NCBI GenBank assembly: GCA_034770075.1
Contig: JAVJAP010000218.1
Location: 62,001 to 126,000, forward strand
Length of the DNA: 64,000 bases
DNA from: Aralia elata
Taxonomy: Eukaryota; Streptophyta; Magnoliopsida; Apiales; Araliaceae
Direction: 5' to 3'
In this document: piece by piece, positions 22,842 to 36,077 of the stretch
Layout: each line of letters starts with the position of its first letter
Position numbering within the stretch: the first letter of the stretch is position 1
The notes under the pieces: model-generated
What the model saw: the letters and a program-made list of their open reading frames with translations, nothing else
Databases searched by the model: none
What the model was told of the DNA's origin: nothing
Program-made: the position numbers and the translations under genes

Positions 22842-25800
22842 TCATCTCTTCCTCTTTGGAGCAGCCCCAGAACCCCGCCCCCCTTTCTTGTCTACTGCTT
22901 CAGAACCACCTCCTTTTCCCCTGCCGGAAGCAGTCTTCTTTCCACTTGTTTTTCCTGCCCCCTTCAAGTCCATTTCTACTTGGATTCCTGAGCATAGAAA
23001 CCAATGAAAAAAATAGAGGTTAACTTCAAAACTTTAGCACATGTAATCTAAACATGTCACGGTAAAGTACGACATAAGCAGAGCCAAAAATAAATATAAC
23101 CAACCCTTTGAATTAAGATTTTGGAGATCCAACTGCACCGCTTTATTGCCATCAGCTGAGCCTTCTGAAATCAGGCAAAAGCTAGAAGTAAATATAGTCA
23201 CCAAATACAAATGCAGCTTAAAAGACCAAGTATTGTCCTTAATATAAGAAAGGCTCCCAGACAAATAATACCCCGAAAATATAAATTCTTGGTAAATGAA
23301 TGGAGAAATTACTTAGAGCACCTTGGAATACCCAGTGAAACAATATACAGCCCCAAGTGATAATAAAAAATCTAAGTTCTTAAATGAGGGTTGGGGGAAA
23401 AAAAGGAATGTGACAAATTCTGATAGTTCTAAATGAAAGGCAAAGGTACGGTGAAATAGCAACCCTCCTTAACCCCCCCCCCCCCTCTTCCCCTCCCCTC
23501 TTTTCTTTATCCCCCGCACTCAGCGCTAGTAAAGAGCGGAGACAAATATGGGACAATATTGTCTCGTAAGTTAAATTGGAAATCAAAACCCTCGACTAAG
23601 AATGACTACCAGGTCGACATGCCTATTCTATATAAGCAGGAGGGGGAATAAGATTTATAGCCACTACCAGGATGCAAATAGGTAATCCTCTACTTTTGCC
23701 CGACACAAATAAACAAAGAGGTAGAACCTCATCCAAATATGTATGGAATCGGCAACAAAAAAAAAATCCACACAAATTTGTAGTGAAATATGATCCTCAA
23801 ATAATTGGTTCACTAGCATAATGCATAATCTAAAAACTTGCGATAAATGTAGCTTCCAATATTACTTTAAAAAACTTGAGTTATCTTTGCATCCTCTAAA
23901 ATAAGTTATTAAGTTTATAACAGATCAATCACGCGTAGGCGCGTAGCTGTAAAAAAAGGTGTACCCAAGTTCTCGTCTGAAGAATCCTCTTCCTCGTTTT
24001 CTGCCACTGCATCAACTTTCTCTTCCAAACCATCATCCACTGGTTCTAGCATTGCTGCAACACGCTTTTTCGGGGCCTTCTTTAATCCAGGAAGTGTGAT
24101 CAAATCTGCCGTACGAATTACACGTGACTTGCTCCCTTTGTTGTATGCTTTAGTCAGGGCGGCTTTGACAGCTGGCTGTATGCCATCCAATGGATTTGGG
24201 TGCCCCTAATGCATAAAGCATTCATAACATGAGGTATTTAAATCCAGTGTTAGATGAGAGGATGAGCATGGTGTTCATAAGAAAACCTGGAATTTTGATA
24301 TCTCCACAATAGTATCAAAGTCTTCCTGGCTAATAGAGTAAGCATCCATAAACTCCACAACCTTCTCAACAGCTTCATCCTATGATTAGGTCCATATGTA
24401 ACTCATTTCAAAATAGTTATATTTTGATATTACACTACTATTAACTTAACTGCATTTCCAACCTTGGGCAGCTCCCGGAGTGGATCAGTCAAGTTCTTCA
24501 AAAGAAGAGTAAGATAATCAACTCGCAATGTAGTCCTGCAATATTTGCAGCATTAAAAGGTCAGTACAGACATAATTAGCTAGTAAAGTTAATTAAGACT
24601 TCATGAATCCACAAGAAGAGTAAGTAATGGGAACCGTAACCAGGTTTACTTCAAGAGAATCACTAAAAAAATTATATTATGCCAATTTTGACCAAGTCAC
24701 TGTATTTGTTGAGTGGGCATGCAACAGAAATGTGCATGGGCGTGTGTCTCTGTGTGAGAGTATGTGTATGCTTGTGTGTGCCCCCATGTTAGAGAGAGAG
24801 TGAGATAACTAAAGTTACTGAACAGTGCGATGGTGTCAAGAATGATCTACACTTAATGAGGAGAAAAAAAAATTGCCTATTTCCCCAGTCTGTTGGGCAA
24901 CATCTTTGCAAATTATTTGACTTATTTGGTTTTCCGTAAGGCTGCAGATGCAGTTATCACATCTATGAATGTCATCCCTTAAGAAAACCTAAAGAATAAT
25001 ATCGGAAAAAAAAATGTGTGCTTCAAGACCATCAATGTTTCATAGGACACGCCAAATATTAATAATTGTTAAATAAAAATGGATCACATACCTCCCCAAA
25101 TTAGACTCACGGGAAGCAAGTAGATGAACATGCAGATCCTCCAAAAGCCTGTAATTCTTACCCATTGTAGAGTTCTTTCCCAGCCACCCGCCAAATCTAT
25201 TGAAGTTACGTTCGCCCTGTGAAATATATCAGCTTGTTACATTAAGTACGGAAATAAGATAAAATTTTACTTTCGAAATTATGGAAGAGATCATCAATTT
25301 TATTCTTATGCCTTTACTAAACTATAAGGACCATGGGTGGCGCTATAGCTGGTCACCATACTATTAACTGTAGACTATACACAAAAGAGGAAGATGAATA
25401 AAAGTTCATATAATTATTGTAATCTCTGATGAAAACATGTAATATAAATTTGAAACAACGCACCTAATAAGATATCATATCAGATTTCTATTAGCCATTA
25501 AATTTTCATCAAGTAATCAGGCTTATCAAATAACTAAAGATATCTCATCAAATGCGCTAATCGTAGAGGCCTACAAAGAAGCATAAAAAGTATTCTATCA
25601 CCCAAAGAATGTGGACAGACATAGTTCGCCCAGCAAAGATCCTAGCATTCCGCTGTCCAAACACCCCATAAAATTGCAAAGCACAGGCAGATCCACAAAA
25701 TTTTGCCATCCTTATTGCTCAAAGCCCAATGTCTGCATAGGAGGCTCAAAACACTGGAAGGAGAAACCCAACTCTCACCAACAACCAAATAAATAACACC

Positions 25801-28800
25801 AAAGTTTATGAAGATGCAAATGTCTCAAAATATAAGCTGTAAGTTTCTCAAAACCCTTTCTTGAACTATCAAAAGATTGGGACTCCTATCAAGTGTTCGA
25901 TGAAAGTCCCAACGGTGAGTGTGAAGGCATTCTTCATCATAATCCCTCAATGTGAACCTTATTAGGAACTTCTGATTTTATATAAAATTATCTTTATGGG
26001 AATTTCTTCTCAGTTTTCCTTGTGGATTTTAAGGATTTTGGTGGACTCCAAAGTTAATTTACCTAGATCCGTTGTTAGTGTCAGAACGATATCTGACACA
26101 CCATAGCTTTCATCTGTATCACATAGAGACCAATACTTATCATAAGGAAATAACATGGGCACCAAAAAATTATCAAGACCAGAGACGAAAAATTAATAAC
26201 TGCTGCAAATACTTTACATCCATCACCTGTTCAAGTGTCTCCCTTTGTCCATGTAAGAGAGCAGCCCTGTTACAAAAATATATCTCAATGTCAGACTCAC
26301 ATAAGAATCTTAACAATTCAATAACTGAGTTCAGAAAACTTACGGTATTATACAAGATGCCAGGGAGCCACTCTGAGAGAGCTGCCATTGTCGATATCTT
26401 CGAATCTGCACATTAATTAAATCCCCATCTGCAATAGATTCAGCAGCACGGGCAATCAAGCTCATCCTTTTCATTCCATTGTCATCTTTGCCAGCCGAAC
26501 TTGGTCTATAATTGATATAATTCTCCTGTCATTTATTGGAAACGATGTTAAAATCTATAATAAAATGAAAGGAAATGACAGAAGGTATAAATATTTTGTC
26601 TTGGCATAACTACAAGTATCCAACACAAACACCTGACCTTTTGACAGTAAAAGTAGGGGAGAGAAAAAAATAAAGTTATGTACAAACCATCATTGTTAGA
26701 AGTTACAATTGGCTACGTCAGATCTCAAGAAAAGTAGAATCTATTGGTATGCAAATATTTGAAGTATTTGGGACCAAGCAGCACTGTTAGCATTAAAATG
26801 TCCTAGTAAATCCTGCATTATCTTAGAACTTCAAAGTTTACCAGAGTTTGGATAGATGAAATTAGAGATTTGGTATATCACCAGTACATTTACACATAAT
26901 ACCTGAATAAGAAGAGGGACCAGATCAGGATCACTCATGCTTAGATCAATTCTTTCATCCATTCGCAACTTCCCCGCGTTAAACCCAAACAGCCTGCATG
27001 AGAAAAAGGAGACTCACAATCAATTATGAAGATTGATCCAGGACACTTAGGAACATCATACTAAATGACAGCCTAATTTTCAAAAAGGGTTAATCTGAGA
27101 CGTCAATTGAAGGAAAAGACGCTTAAATTGTGACAGTTGAAGTACTAAAGAAGAAAAGGAGTACTTTTATGTTGTCTGTCCGCATGTCAAGAAAAAAACT
27201 TACACATCCTTCTTCTCTTTGGAAAATTTATGATATATGCGCTTTCAATATCATACTCTACTCCATTATGTCAAATACCAAAAGATTCATGCTATAATTT
27301 TACACCAATATCTCTGCCTATGTTTCAGATTACCTTACTCATGCTCTCCAGCTATTGCAGTAGATGTTAGTAACTTACCCTAGGCCCACATGATAAATCA
27401 GTTCCTAACTTCCTATGATGCAAGATCATAGGTAACTTAAGGGAGAATAAGTTCACACAAACCCATGAATACACTCTTAAATGTTAATACTAATGGGTTA
27501 CATCACCTAATACACACTCTAACATTCCCCATACTCTACAGGTAGCATATACGAAAACAATACCCTAAACTATGTGTTCATTAAAAAAACAAAAAATATG
27601 TTCAAAATCCAAAACTAATTGGGTGATCCACTATTCTCTACCCTTGTGCTAGTTTTGAAGTGTGTATGACTTTTCATATTAAATTTAATTGGAGAAAATG
27701 AGATTTTAAATTTACATATACTTTACATCAGGTTGCAGGTCTAAAGTATCTCACTGCCACAATGGAAACAATAAACTGCCAATTGTTCATTAGTAATTTA
27801 GTATTATGTACACAATCAGATCCTAGTCTACATGAGGAGCTGTCTTCTGAGATGATATGAGAGGCGACCTTAGAAGCTGAAACTACCAAGTTACACCTCT
27901 GCATCGGTACCATGTGAGATTTAAGCATGAATTATTTCATTGAGCAGGAAACATTTTCTTAGGCCTTAGGAGACTACAAATGCTGAAACTCAAGTTCACC
28001 CTCAGCAATTGTTAATTCACGACAAGGATGTAATTCTGGCCGGGAAACATAACATGCTGTAGTTATCCATATGAAACTAATGCAGCATATGAACACATAA
28101 TATAACTAGTAAAGGAAAAGGGGAAAATGAAAAGGGCAGCCTGGAACTCCAGTTCACCCTCAACAATTGCTAAATCAAGACAAGGATGTAATTCTGGTCA
28201 GGAAACATATGAACATGCAGTAGTCATCCATATCTTCAAAATGCAGTATATGAACACGTAATACAACTAGTAAAGGAAAAGGGGAAAGGTGAACAAAGAA
28301 ATGAAAAGGGCAGCCATGTGGATATGAATCTACTGAAACCTCCTTGGAAATTAAATGGAAATTGTATAGAGCAGCTATTTGAATAAATAAAAAATGAGAT
28401 TGATGCCAGTCATACTTATCAACTGCCGTAAAAAGGTGAAATATCTTCATCCTTTGAACTGCTCAGAAGACGTTGCCTTATGTCGTCATATTTAATGACC
28501 GACATGGAGAGGCTCATATACTGCAACTGGTTGAGAGCCATGCGCATATCTCCATTAACTCTTTCTGCAAGTTCCTCAAGCGCAATCTAAGAAAATCGAT
28601 ACCAGATGTCAACATTTACATATAATCAACTATTTTACTTGAACGTAAAACAGAAAAGGAGAGAGAACAAGGAAAAGGGAGGACAGTGCACAAAGATCAA
28701 TTCCAAGTAGGAGCTGAAGGCAAACGATAATAACGGTTGGGAGACTGAGGTAAATCTCAAGTTTCTTCATCGTTTGGTAAGTGACTTTAGTTATTGGTCC

Positions 28801-31800
28801 CGTAGGTTGATTGTCTTGCAAATTATTTTATTTGCTTCCTTCTCACATTCTTATTTAAACCCCTCTTTCATCTTTCATTTTAAAGGCGAATGCTCCTTTT
28901 GTGTGGTCAGCAATTCTGGACAGGTTAATTACTAATGATCTTTTGCAGGTCCGTGTGACATATAAATCCTTGTACTCAGACATGTCTCATGAGTCATGAG
29001 TAAGGACAGTGAACCCGATTCCCACATATTTCTCTATCACCCCACTGCTTAAATTTGTTGTAGCATTTGTGTGGCTTATTTGAAGAGATGTGTGATGGGG
29101 ATTTTCAGGGGCTTGACAAGCCACGGAGGAAGATGCATGTCTGTAGAGTCTAGAATAAACTGAAAGATTTGTACTTTACATTATTAATAATTTAATACTT
29201 AGTCAAAAGATTGGAAAGCCCTTGTTTTATTCATTTATTCTATTAAGATTTTGTGTTTTCTTTCCATTTAGTTGTACTCACGTCCTCCTTGTATTGTAGT
29301 CCCTTCAGTACTCTAGAAAAATGCATCCTTTGGCTACAATAACATTCAGCATATTCAGGATTACTACCTCATCACTGAGACTCATAAAAGTAAAAAAGAA
29401 AAGAAATATCAAGTTACATAGAGATGAGGGGAACACTTCGAAAAATGATTCCTGAACAAATCAAACCTCATTTACACCCATAGGACATTATCTTCAAGTG
29501 GTGCAGAGCCTATCGTAGTAAATTACCTCCTCTTTGGCAGCTTTAGAAATTATATATCAATCTGTTTTGTATTCAAACTATACTTCAAAGGAAAAGAATG
29601 GCCGACTTAAAAGAAAAGATTATTGGCAGATGGGTCTTTTCATTGGTTGTTGACTACATCATATTGTTGTACTATCTCAAAAGTCAAAAGGAACCTTATT
29701 TCGCCATTACTAAAAATCTCCACCAAACTTTAATTGAATCATATAATACTTCCAATCAGAACACTTACCTCATTAACTTGAAGACATTGTGCATTTGCAA
29801 TTTGCATCAACCTCTTTGCCATCTATCACAAAACAAACCCATTCTGTTACTAATCAAATATTATGTAGTAATCTCTCAAACACAAAGTAAAATAGGAGTC
29901 CCTTGTTTTTTCTGTATTTTTTTTTTTGTTTTTTTTTTGGGTGGGGTGGGGGGCGAAGGCAAAACAGGAATTGTTTATCAGCAACTTCAATAGTCTTATG
30001 ATCACACAGATAAAGCAAAAATGACAATGGTTACTTTCAGCTGCAGCTTAATCATGCAGAATTCTTTTTTTTTTCTTTTCCTTTTTTTGACCTGATAAAA
30101 AAGGATATAGGTTTTTTTCAAAAGTCAAAATTGCTAACAAAACCAAAAGCCAGCTCCTTTGGCAAAAACACCACCCCAGACCAAGTTAATGTGTCCAATA
30201 AATCATAGTGACAACTTCTTTGTGCATAGAAATTCTCTATGTAGTTGAAAATTGAAAATTAAAACATGAAGTAAACACAAACTTAACATCAAACAAAACT
30301 ATTCAAAATGTTTTCTTAGCATGGAAGAAGAGCAACTACATTAAAAAAGTAGTATCAACCAGAACAGAGCAAGAAAATGTCATAGTACTAAGAAACAAGA
30401 CTTTGCTACCAGATATATCTTTAAGGCTGCACGAGGAGGGAGCTGAAACTGCATTAATACACACACACACACACACAAAAAAAAAAAAAACCTTGTTTTT
30501 CACAGAGGTGAGATTGAAAATTTTCAACTGTGATCATAAAGACACAAGCATTTACCATAGAAACTCATTTTTGGAACCAAGTCTTGAAATTAGACTCTAC
30601 TACGAAGAAGATTATACAACATTCAATTTCCTTAAGCACACATGAAAGAGCTAAGCAAGAGTATTTGACTTGAGTATATACCTTTTGAATTTAAAAGTAA
30701 ATCAAAATAAAAGTAACATTAGTTATGAAGGTAAACTAACATATACAAAGTATGAAAAGGACCTGCTGCTTTGTAGGTTTTCGGAAGCTAAGAAGTAAGC
30801 AGTAGTTCACAAGACTCTTTAGTTTTTGACTGTATCTGTCATTGCAAATGCATATGATTGGAATTTTTGAGATCTTGATGCTAGCAATAAGATCAGCCAC
30901 TCCACCTCTATCTCCAGCAGACATTCCATCAACCTCATCCATAATCAGCACAGTCTTTTGATGCTTTGAGCTGATATATTTGTATTAGCTGGATTTGATA
31001 TTATATATTCACAGGGAATCATACTGTATGTGCAAAACAAACTTGATTAAAACTAACCGATCCATATTAACAGTCAGGGCTTCGTTACTAACAAGTTCCT
31101 TGATAGAATTTGCAGTACTTCCACCAATTCCTTTTTCAATTTTGCCATCAGCCTTTCCACGACTGTCGCTAGCATTTACCTAGAAGATGAGAGGGGCAGA
31201 ACTGCTAAATTGATTCCTTGAATACAACAACATTCAGCGAAGACTTGTTGACTTCAGGCTAGTAAGGATAGGTTCAGTAATGTTCACCTCAATTGTTACA
31301 TAACCGAGCATCTGACTTACTAACTTTGCGGACGTAGTCTTCCCTATGCCAGGCGTACCACTTAAGAGCACAGCTTTTTTAGCGCCAGAATTGATCTGTT
31401 TTTTGCCTTTCCCCTTATTTCCAGTATTCAAGAACTGCTCATTCCACTGCACAAGCCAGTCATGAAGCTGCTTCACCTGCACATAATGACTAGTAAGAAA
31501 TCGTAATGACAATGCTTGTAATGTTCAATATTTTATAAAGACATTTAAATGGAATCTAACAGACCAGTGACTGATTCCCGACGATGTCATTTGGAACCTT
31601 CGGCTTATATTTTTCCGTCCATGATAATGAAGCATGCCCTGTAGTTTGAGATTCTTGCTTGACTGAAGAGGCACCTTGGCCCCTACCTTTGATAGCTGAA
31701 CTCTTTGCTGAAGAATTGCCAGGTTGATCTTCTTCTAGAAAACCCAAAACTTAAATCATAATTCGGAATCCTAATGACCAAATGTGACTAGATAAAGTCA

Positions 31801-34745
31801 TAACTTTTGAAAGGAAAATGAAAAAAAAAAGGTGGGGCAATAATACTATGATAGTGAGGCTGCTATCAGAAGAATGAAGAATCTAAGAAATAAGAATAAA
31901 CCATAAGGGCCCTGATAACTTTTGCAAAACGGCAGAACACGAAGTTTACACCGCAATCTCTAACCGACCTCATTCAGGAATTACTAGTTGGATTTCAGCT
32001 AAGATGAAAGTTATGGGTGAAAAAAAAATTATTTAGCAGAAAAAAATGCTATTTTGCTTTTATAAGTTGCGATCTTTTCTTTTTCTTTTTCTTTTTCTTT
32101 TTTTTTATTTTTTTGATCTGGACTGAGCATAATGCTCAACCATTTCGAAATAGCTATTTGTCTTTCACTTTTGTGAAATGGGGTCTTTTTCACTGCTTAT
32201 TTATGGGCCTCTGCCATCGTTGCATTTATAAGTATTTCTGTGATCTTTATTTATGGGCCTCTGCCATGGTTGATTTTATGGGTACTTATGTGATCTTTCT
32301 AGAAATTGGAGAGTTGCCCTCTTTTGTTTCTCTCTTTTCATCTAATAAGATTTCTTCATTACATAAAAAAAAATACTACTAATTTTATTTAACAGACAAA
32401 TGAAAGAGAATAGAGACAAGGAGAGGGAGAGAGATACAACTTATCAAATAAAAGGAGAGAGATGAAGTGAACAGAAATGGACAGAGAAAACACATTAAGA
32501 AATTGTAAACCCAAGGGAAAGAAAAATTGTGAACCTAAAAAATTTACAGACGCATAAGCATGTGACACTCTTTCTTTGGTAATTACAAAGTACATAACAT
32601 CTTTAGCTCAATACTAGAAAGGAAAATTCAAAAGTTCAGCAGAAATTATATCTTTACACCTTACGTAACAATTAGGCTCTAATTTTAAAATAATAATAAT
32701 AATAAAACAATCACTAAGAAACATAAAAGATTTTTAGCAAAAAAAAAAAATTGTGAATGAATCAATTTAAGCATAGAGTTATATGCCATACTCTTGATTT
32801 CCAATTTTTGAGGACTTCTTTTCGGCGCAGAGGTAACAATCTTGTCCCCAGGTTTCTTTAATTCATTTGGGGCAGTGACCTTAGATCGATTTGATGCACG
32901 GATCATATCAAATAACCCATCCTCAGTAAGAAAGCCAGTACTGTAAAACAATACAAAAGGCAGAAACAGTACTTAAGGAAATTAGGAATTGGAATAATCA
33001 AAAGTAAATAGATTTAAAATGAGACAACAAACCCGAGCTCTTTTGCTTTAGAGGATTTCCGTCCCCCAATATCTTCATCACATAAGAGATAATTCTGCAT
33101 AGCAACAATGTCAATCACATACTACCAGATTTTTCTCAACCTTAAGCAAGGAAAAGGAGTATGGAGGAACTACCGTTTTTTTGCTGACAGATCCAGTAAT
33201 ACGACCACCATAGCGTTTGATTAAATCTTCAGCTTCTTCTCTTTCCAAACTAGAAACACAAACATAGTCAAGTCTTCAAGCAAAATGTATAACACAAATA
33301 AACAAAAATTGATTAAATTGCAGGCTGTTATAGCATCGAAGTTTGTTCTGAAATGAGCACCATAAGTGATATTTAATAGCTACTAAGCATAAAGCGTAAT
33401 TATCACCTAGAAGAAACCTAATCTCAAGAGTTTGTGCACACCAGTTTTAAGAAAATAATGAACAACGTCATTGCCATTAAATCGTTTTAAACGAACCTGT
33501 CAAGTGTTCCACTAATAACAAAAGTCAAACCAGCTAAACAATCTGGAGCACCTTCAGGAATTTCCTGAAAACAAAAGAGATTTTAACATTATTGATTCCA
33601 CAATCATTCTGTTTTATGTAAACTAAATCAGAATAAGTAGTATAACACCTTCTCTCCTTTATGTGGAGGATCTTTTCTCTCGCCAAAATTCATGAATCCA
33701 CCCCGTCCACTACCACCTCTGCCTCTTCCCCCAGCTGGTGCTGCTGATGCACCTCTCCCACCACAACCTCGGCCTCCGTATTTAACAGGATTCGAATCTT
33801 TATCATCAGCATTATCCTCATCACTTTCATCAATATCCATGCCTCTCCCACCAGCCGGAGCTAGTGATGCAGTTCTTCCACCACGGCCCCTCCCAGCAGA
33901 TTTTGAATGAGACTTGGTATCTGTATTATCCATGTTATCTTCGTCACTTTCATTAATATCTACAGATTTCTTGGCAACTCCTCTACCCAATCCACTTCTT
34001 GATTTCTTGTTGGGAGTGACTTCAACTGAGCCCTTCCGTTTTGAATTGGGTAAGACAAAGTCATCATCATCATTGTCATCAACTTTGTGAAGCTTCTTCT
34101 TAATCGGGGTTTTCAGTTCACAGTTAGACTCCCTACCACCCTCTTGGGCTTTTCGTTTTACAGACGATTCCTCGATTTCTTTTTCATCATTTGGCTTTTG
34201 TTTATCACTTGAAAAGTATGGGCTAGATTTTCTTCTACCTGATCTTTCTAGACCTCCAGCCACCTGAGTTTCAAGGACACACATAAGAACATTTTTGCTC
34301 ACTTAACTTGTATTCTTCTTTATTTTCCATTTTTTCTTTACTTTCCTTCTTAGCAGCATCAAAGTCCATACATTTTATCAAGTTTTTGCTTATGAACCCC
34401 AAAAAAGATGGGAAGGTTATATTTGAACATATAATTAATTTTAATGAACACTAAAATCAAAACTTGATATACTCACGGATTTATCCTGCTGTGAGGTAGC
34501 TGGAGAAGGCTTCTCTGTTGATGAGGGTTTTGTCACAGTGGAATTACCATTGCCCTTGTCATTATGTTTCATAAACCACTTCCGGATATCTGACGTCTGT
34601 TCCAAGAGAAGTCAGAACATAATTCAAAATAATAGCAGCTAAAATTTTAACCTAAATTTTGCTAAACATATAACAAAGAAACACACTCAATTTTTTATTC
34701 TACATATAAAATAAATTCTACATACTACAAACCCTAACTCACCAT
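22842..34745 (-). CDS. RFC1: Replication factor C subunit 1 (clamp loader large subunit), with a 1-nt frameshift in exon 13
   Basis: Coding exons (minus): 34745-34743, 34596-34477, 34263-33649, 33564-33497, 33249-33174, 33094-33033, 32940-32792, 31734-31565, 31476-31288, 31179-31058, 30970-30763, 29822-29769, 28586-28416, 26993-26903, 26525-26344, 26266-26227, 25216-25092, 24535-24463, 24379-24287, 24205-23965, 23164-23105, 22987-22842. RFC1 loads the PCNA clamp during nuclear DNA replication. Seen: an N-terminal PIP-like SDIRKWF; an acidic and RGG region; a BRCT domain (about 250-340); Walker A GTPGIGKT (461-468); Walker B DEVD (536-539); sensor ICICND; a C-terminal RFC1 domain; and a basic tail ending PKRKR. 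Every junction is GT-AG and in phase, except that exon 13 is 171 nt where 170 is needed. A five-T run (28434-28430) causes a shift after about residue 664 and a stop three codons later. Corrected length is about 1018 aa. This could be an assembly error or a real null allele. Confidence 0.93.
27987..28316. repeat. Diverged tandem duplication (about 160 bp) in RFC1 intron 13
   Basis: Copy 1 (about 27987-28144) and copy 2 (about 28145-28316) share AGTTCACCCTCA, ACAAGGATGTAATTCTGG, ACTAGTAAAGGAAAAGGGG and GAAAAGGGCAGCC in the same order with scattered differences and small indels. It lies about 100 bp from exon 13 on the intron side. Confidence 0.85.
33721..33963 (-). repeat. In-frame duplication of an acidic/RGG module within RFC1 exon 3
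   Basis: Residues about 142-182 and 183-222 are two copies of one module. It starts VDINESDEDN or MDIDESDEDN, passes through a GRGRGGR or GRGCGGR block and ends APAGGRG. Sequence divergence shows it is not recent. It precedes a further Gly/Arg run (GGRGRGGSGRGG). Such tracts commonly mediate nucleic-acid or protein contacts; the role here is unknown. Confidence 0.85.
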
Positions 34746-35390
34746 TTTAGGATTCTTATACTGATTTTGAGTACAATGTTGCCTCTACACTTTGTTTCAA
34801 TTTACCATCGAACTCACCACCTGGAAACAAACATAAATTATAAAAGAAAAAAGAAAATAGAATTAGTGGGATATTCCTAGACAAGTCCAAAGATAACCAA
34901 AATCAACATAAGCTACCATTCTAATAATTGTTCCACCAAGAAAAGAAAAGGAAAAAAAATCCCAAATAAGCTCACTTTATTATCCCAAAAATTGCTAAAA
35001 CATGCGAGGAAATAAATCAAATTTCAAAAAAAAAAAAAAGACTAAAACTAAGGCATTACAGTAACCAAGAATACATCACTCACTAAAAGATGCAGCTTTT
35101 TGTTGGTACTAATAACTTAAGCTACAAAGCTTTAAAAGATGGGTCTTGCGAAATCTGAGGGTTAAGAGTATATCGAAATTGTATAGGTTTCCAAATACCA
35201 ATAAATATTTATATCAGCTTCTTTTGGCCAAAATATAGATACATATATATACACACACGAGGGGGGAAATAAGAGAGAGGGAGAGAGGGAGAGGGAGAGA
35301 GAGAGGGAGAGAAAATACCAGTTCTCTTTGCTGGTTCTGCGTTCGTCTCCCTCGAAGAGGAAAAAGAGAGAGATCCGATTGCAGACCAAA
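34743..35390 (-). other. 5'UTR of RFC1 with one intron
   Basis: A leader exon near 35390-35319 ends GAGAACTG before donor GTATTT. The intron runs to acceptor TTTCCAG (34823-34821). A second leader exon, 34820-34743, carries the ATG as its last three bases before donor GTGAGT. Only the initiator codon is therefore coded in this exon. Confidence 0.6.
35267..35312. repeat. Imperfect GA repeat at the start of the RFC1 leader intron
   Basis: GAGAGGGAGAGAGGGAGAG-type purine run (CT-rich on the RFC1 strand), immediately after the leader-exon donor. It is polymorphism-prone and may act as a GAGA-type element. Confidence 0.85.
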
Positions 35391-35496
35391 TGGTTCCAAA
35401 AGCCCGTGCCTGTGTGGACTTTTTTCTTGGGCCGGCTTGGATTCACTGTTATTTTTACTTTTCTACCCGCAAACGAGGTACTAATTAGGCACCCGC

Positions 35497-36077
35497 GGCT
35501 GTAAATATAATCGGAAAATAAGATATATGTTTGTATTCGTATTCGTTTAAAATGGATATTATTTATATTAAATTTAAACGTATATTATTCATATTTAATT
35601 AAAAATATTTGTAAATAAACGGATACGTATGTATTTGTATTCATTTAACATTCGTCGGCCAACATATTTATCGAATCAGATATGCAGTATCATAATTCCG
35701 AGCAAAGAACGGATCTTATTAAAAATTATAATATTTTTTAAATATCTTTCATAAAGATATTTTATTAAATAAAGTGATTAATTTTGTTTTCTTCTAAATT
35801 TTATAATTTAATCATATGGTTGATGATTGTGTTATGTTATATTAATATCATAATAGTAATTTTTAAAATTTTAAATTATTTATTTACTAATTTTAATTAA
35901 TTATACTAATAAATTATGATAGTTATTCGGAAACAGATAATATTCGAATTTGAATAGCTTTACGAATATCGAATCGAATGGTACCTTAAGAATTTCGTCG
36001 AATACGGATAAAATATTTTTTTCGGATGCGAATACGGATATCATTGTATTCATATTCGAATATGTCCGTTTACAGCC
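35497..36077. mobile_element. Small DNA element with GGCTGTAAA ends
   Basis: Left end GGCTGTAAATATAATCGG and inverted right end GGCTGTAAACGGACATATT. The inside is full of CGAATACGGATA/TATTCGTATTCG-type direct and inverted repeats. This resembles non-autonomous hAT-like elements common near plant genes. No clean target duplication is seen, so the ends are approximate. It lies just upstream of RFC1. Confidence 0.5.

Noticed and set aside
33692..33910. Plus-strand Pro-rich ORF
   Set aside because: Antisense shadow of the RFC1 RGG/acidic exon.
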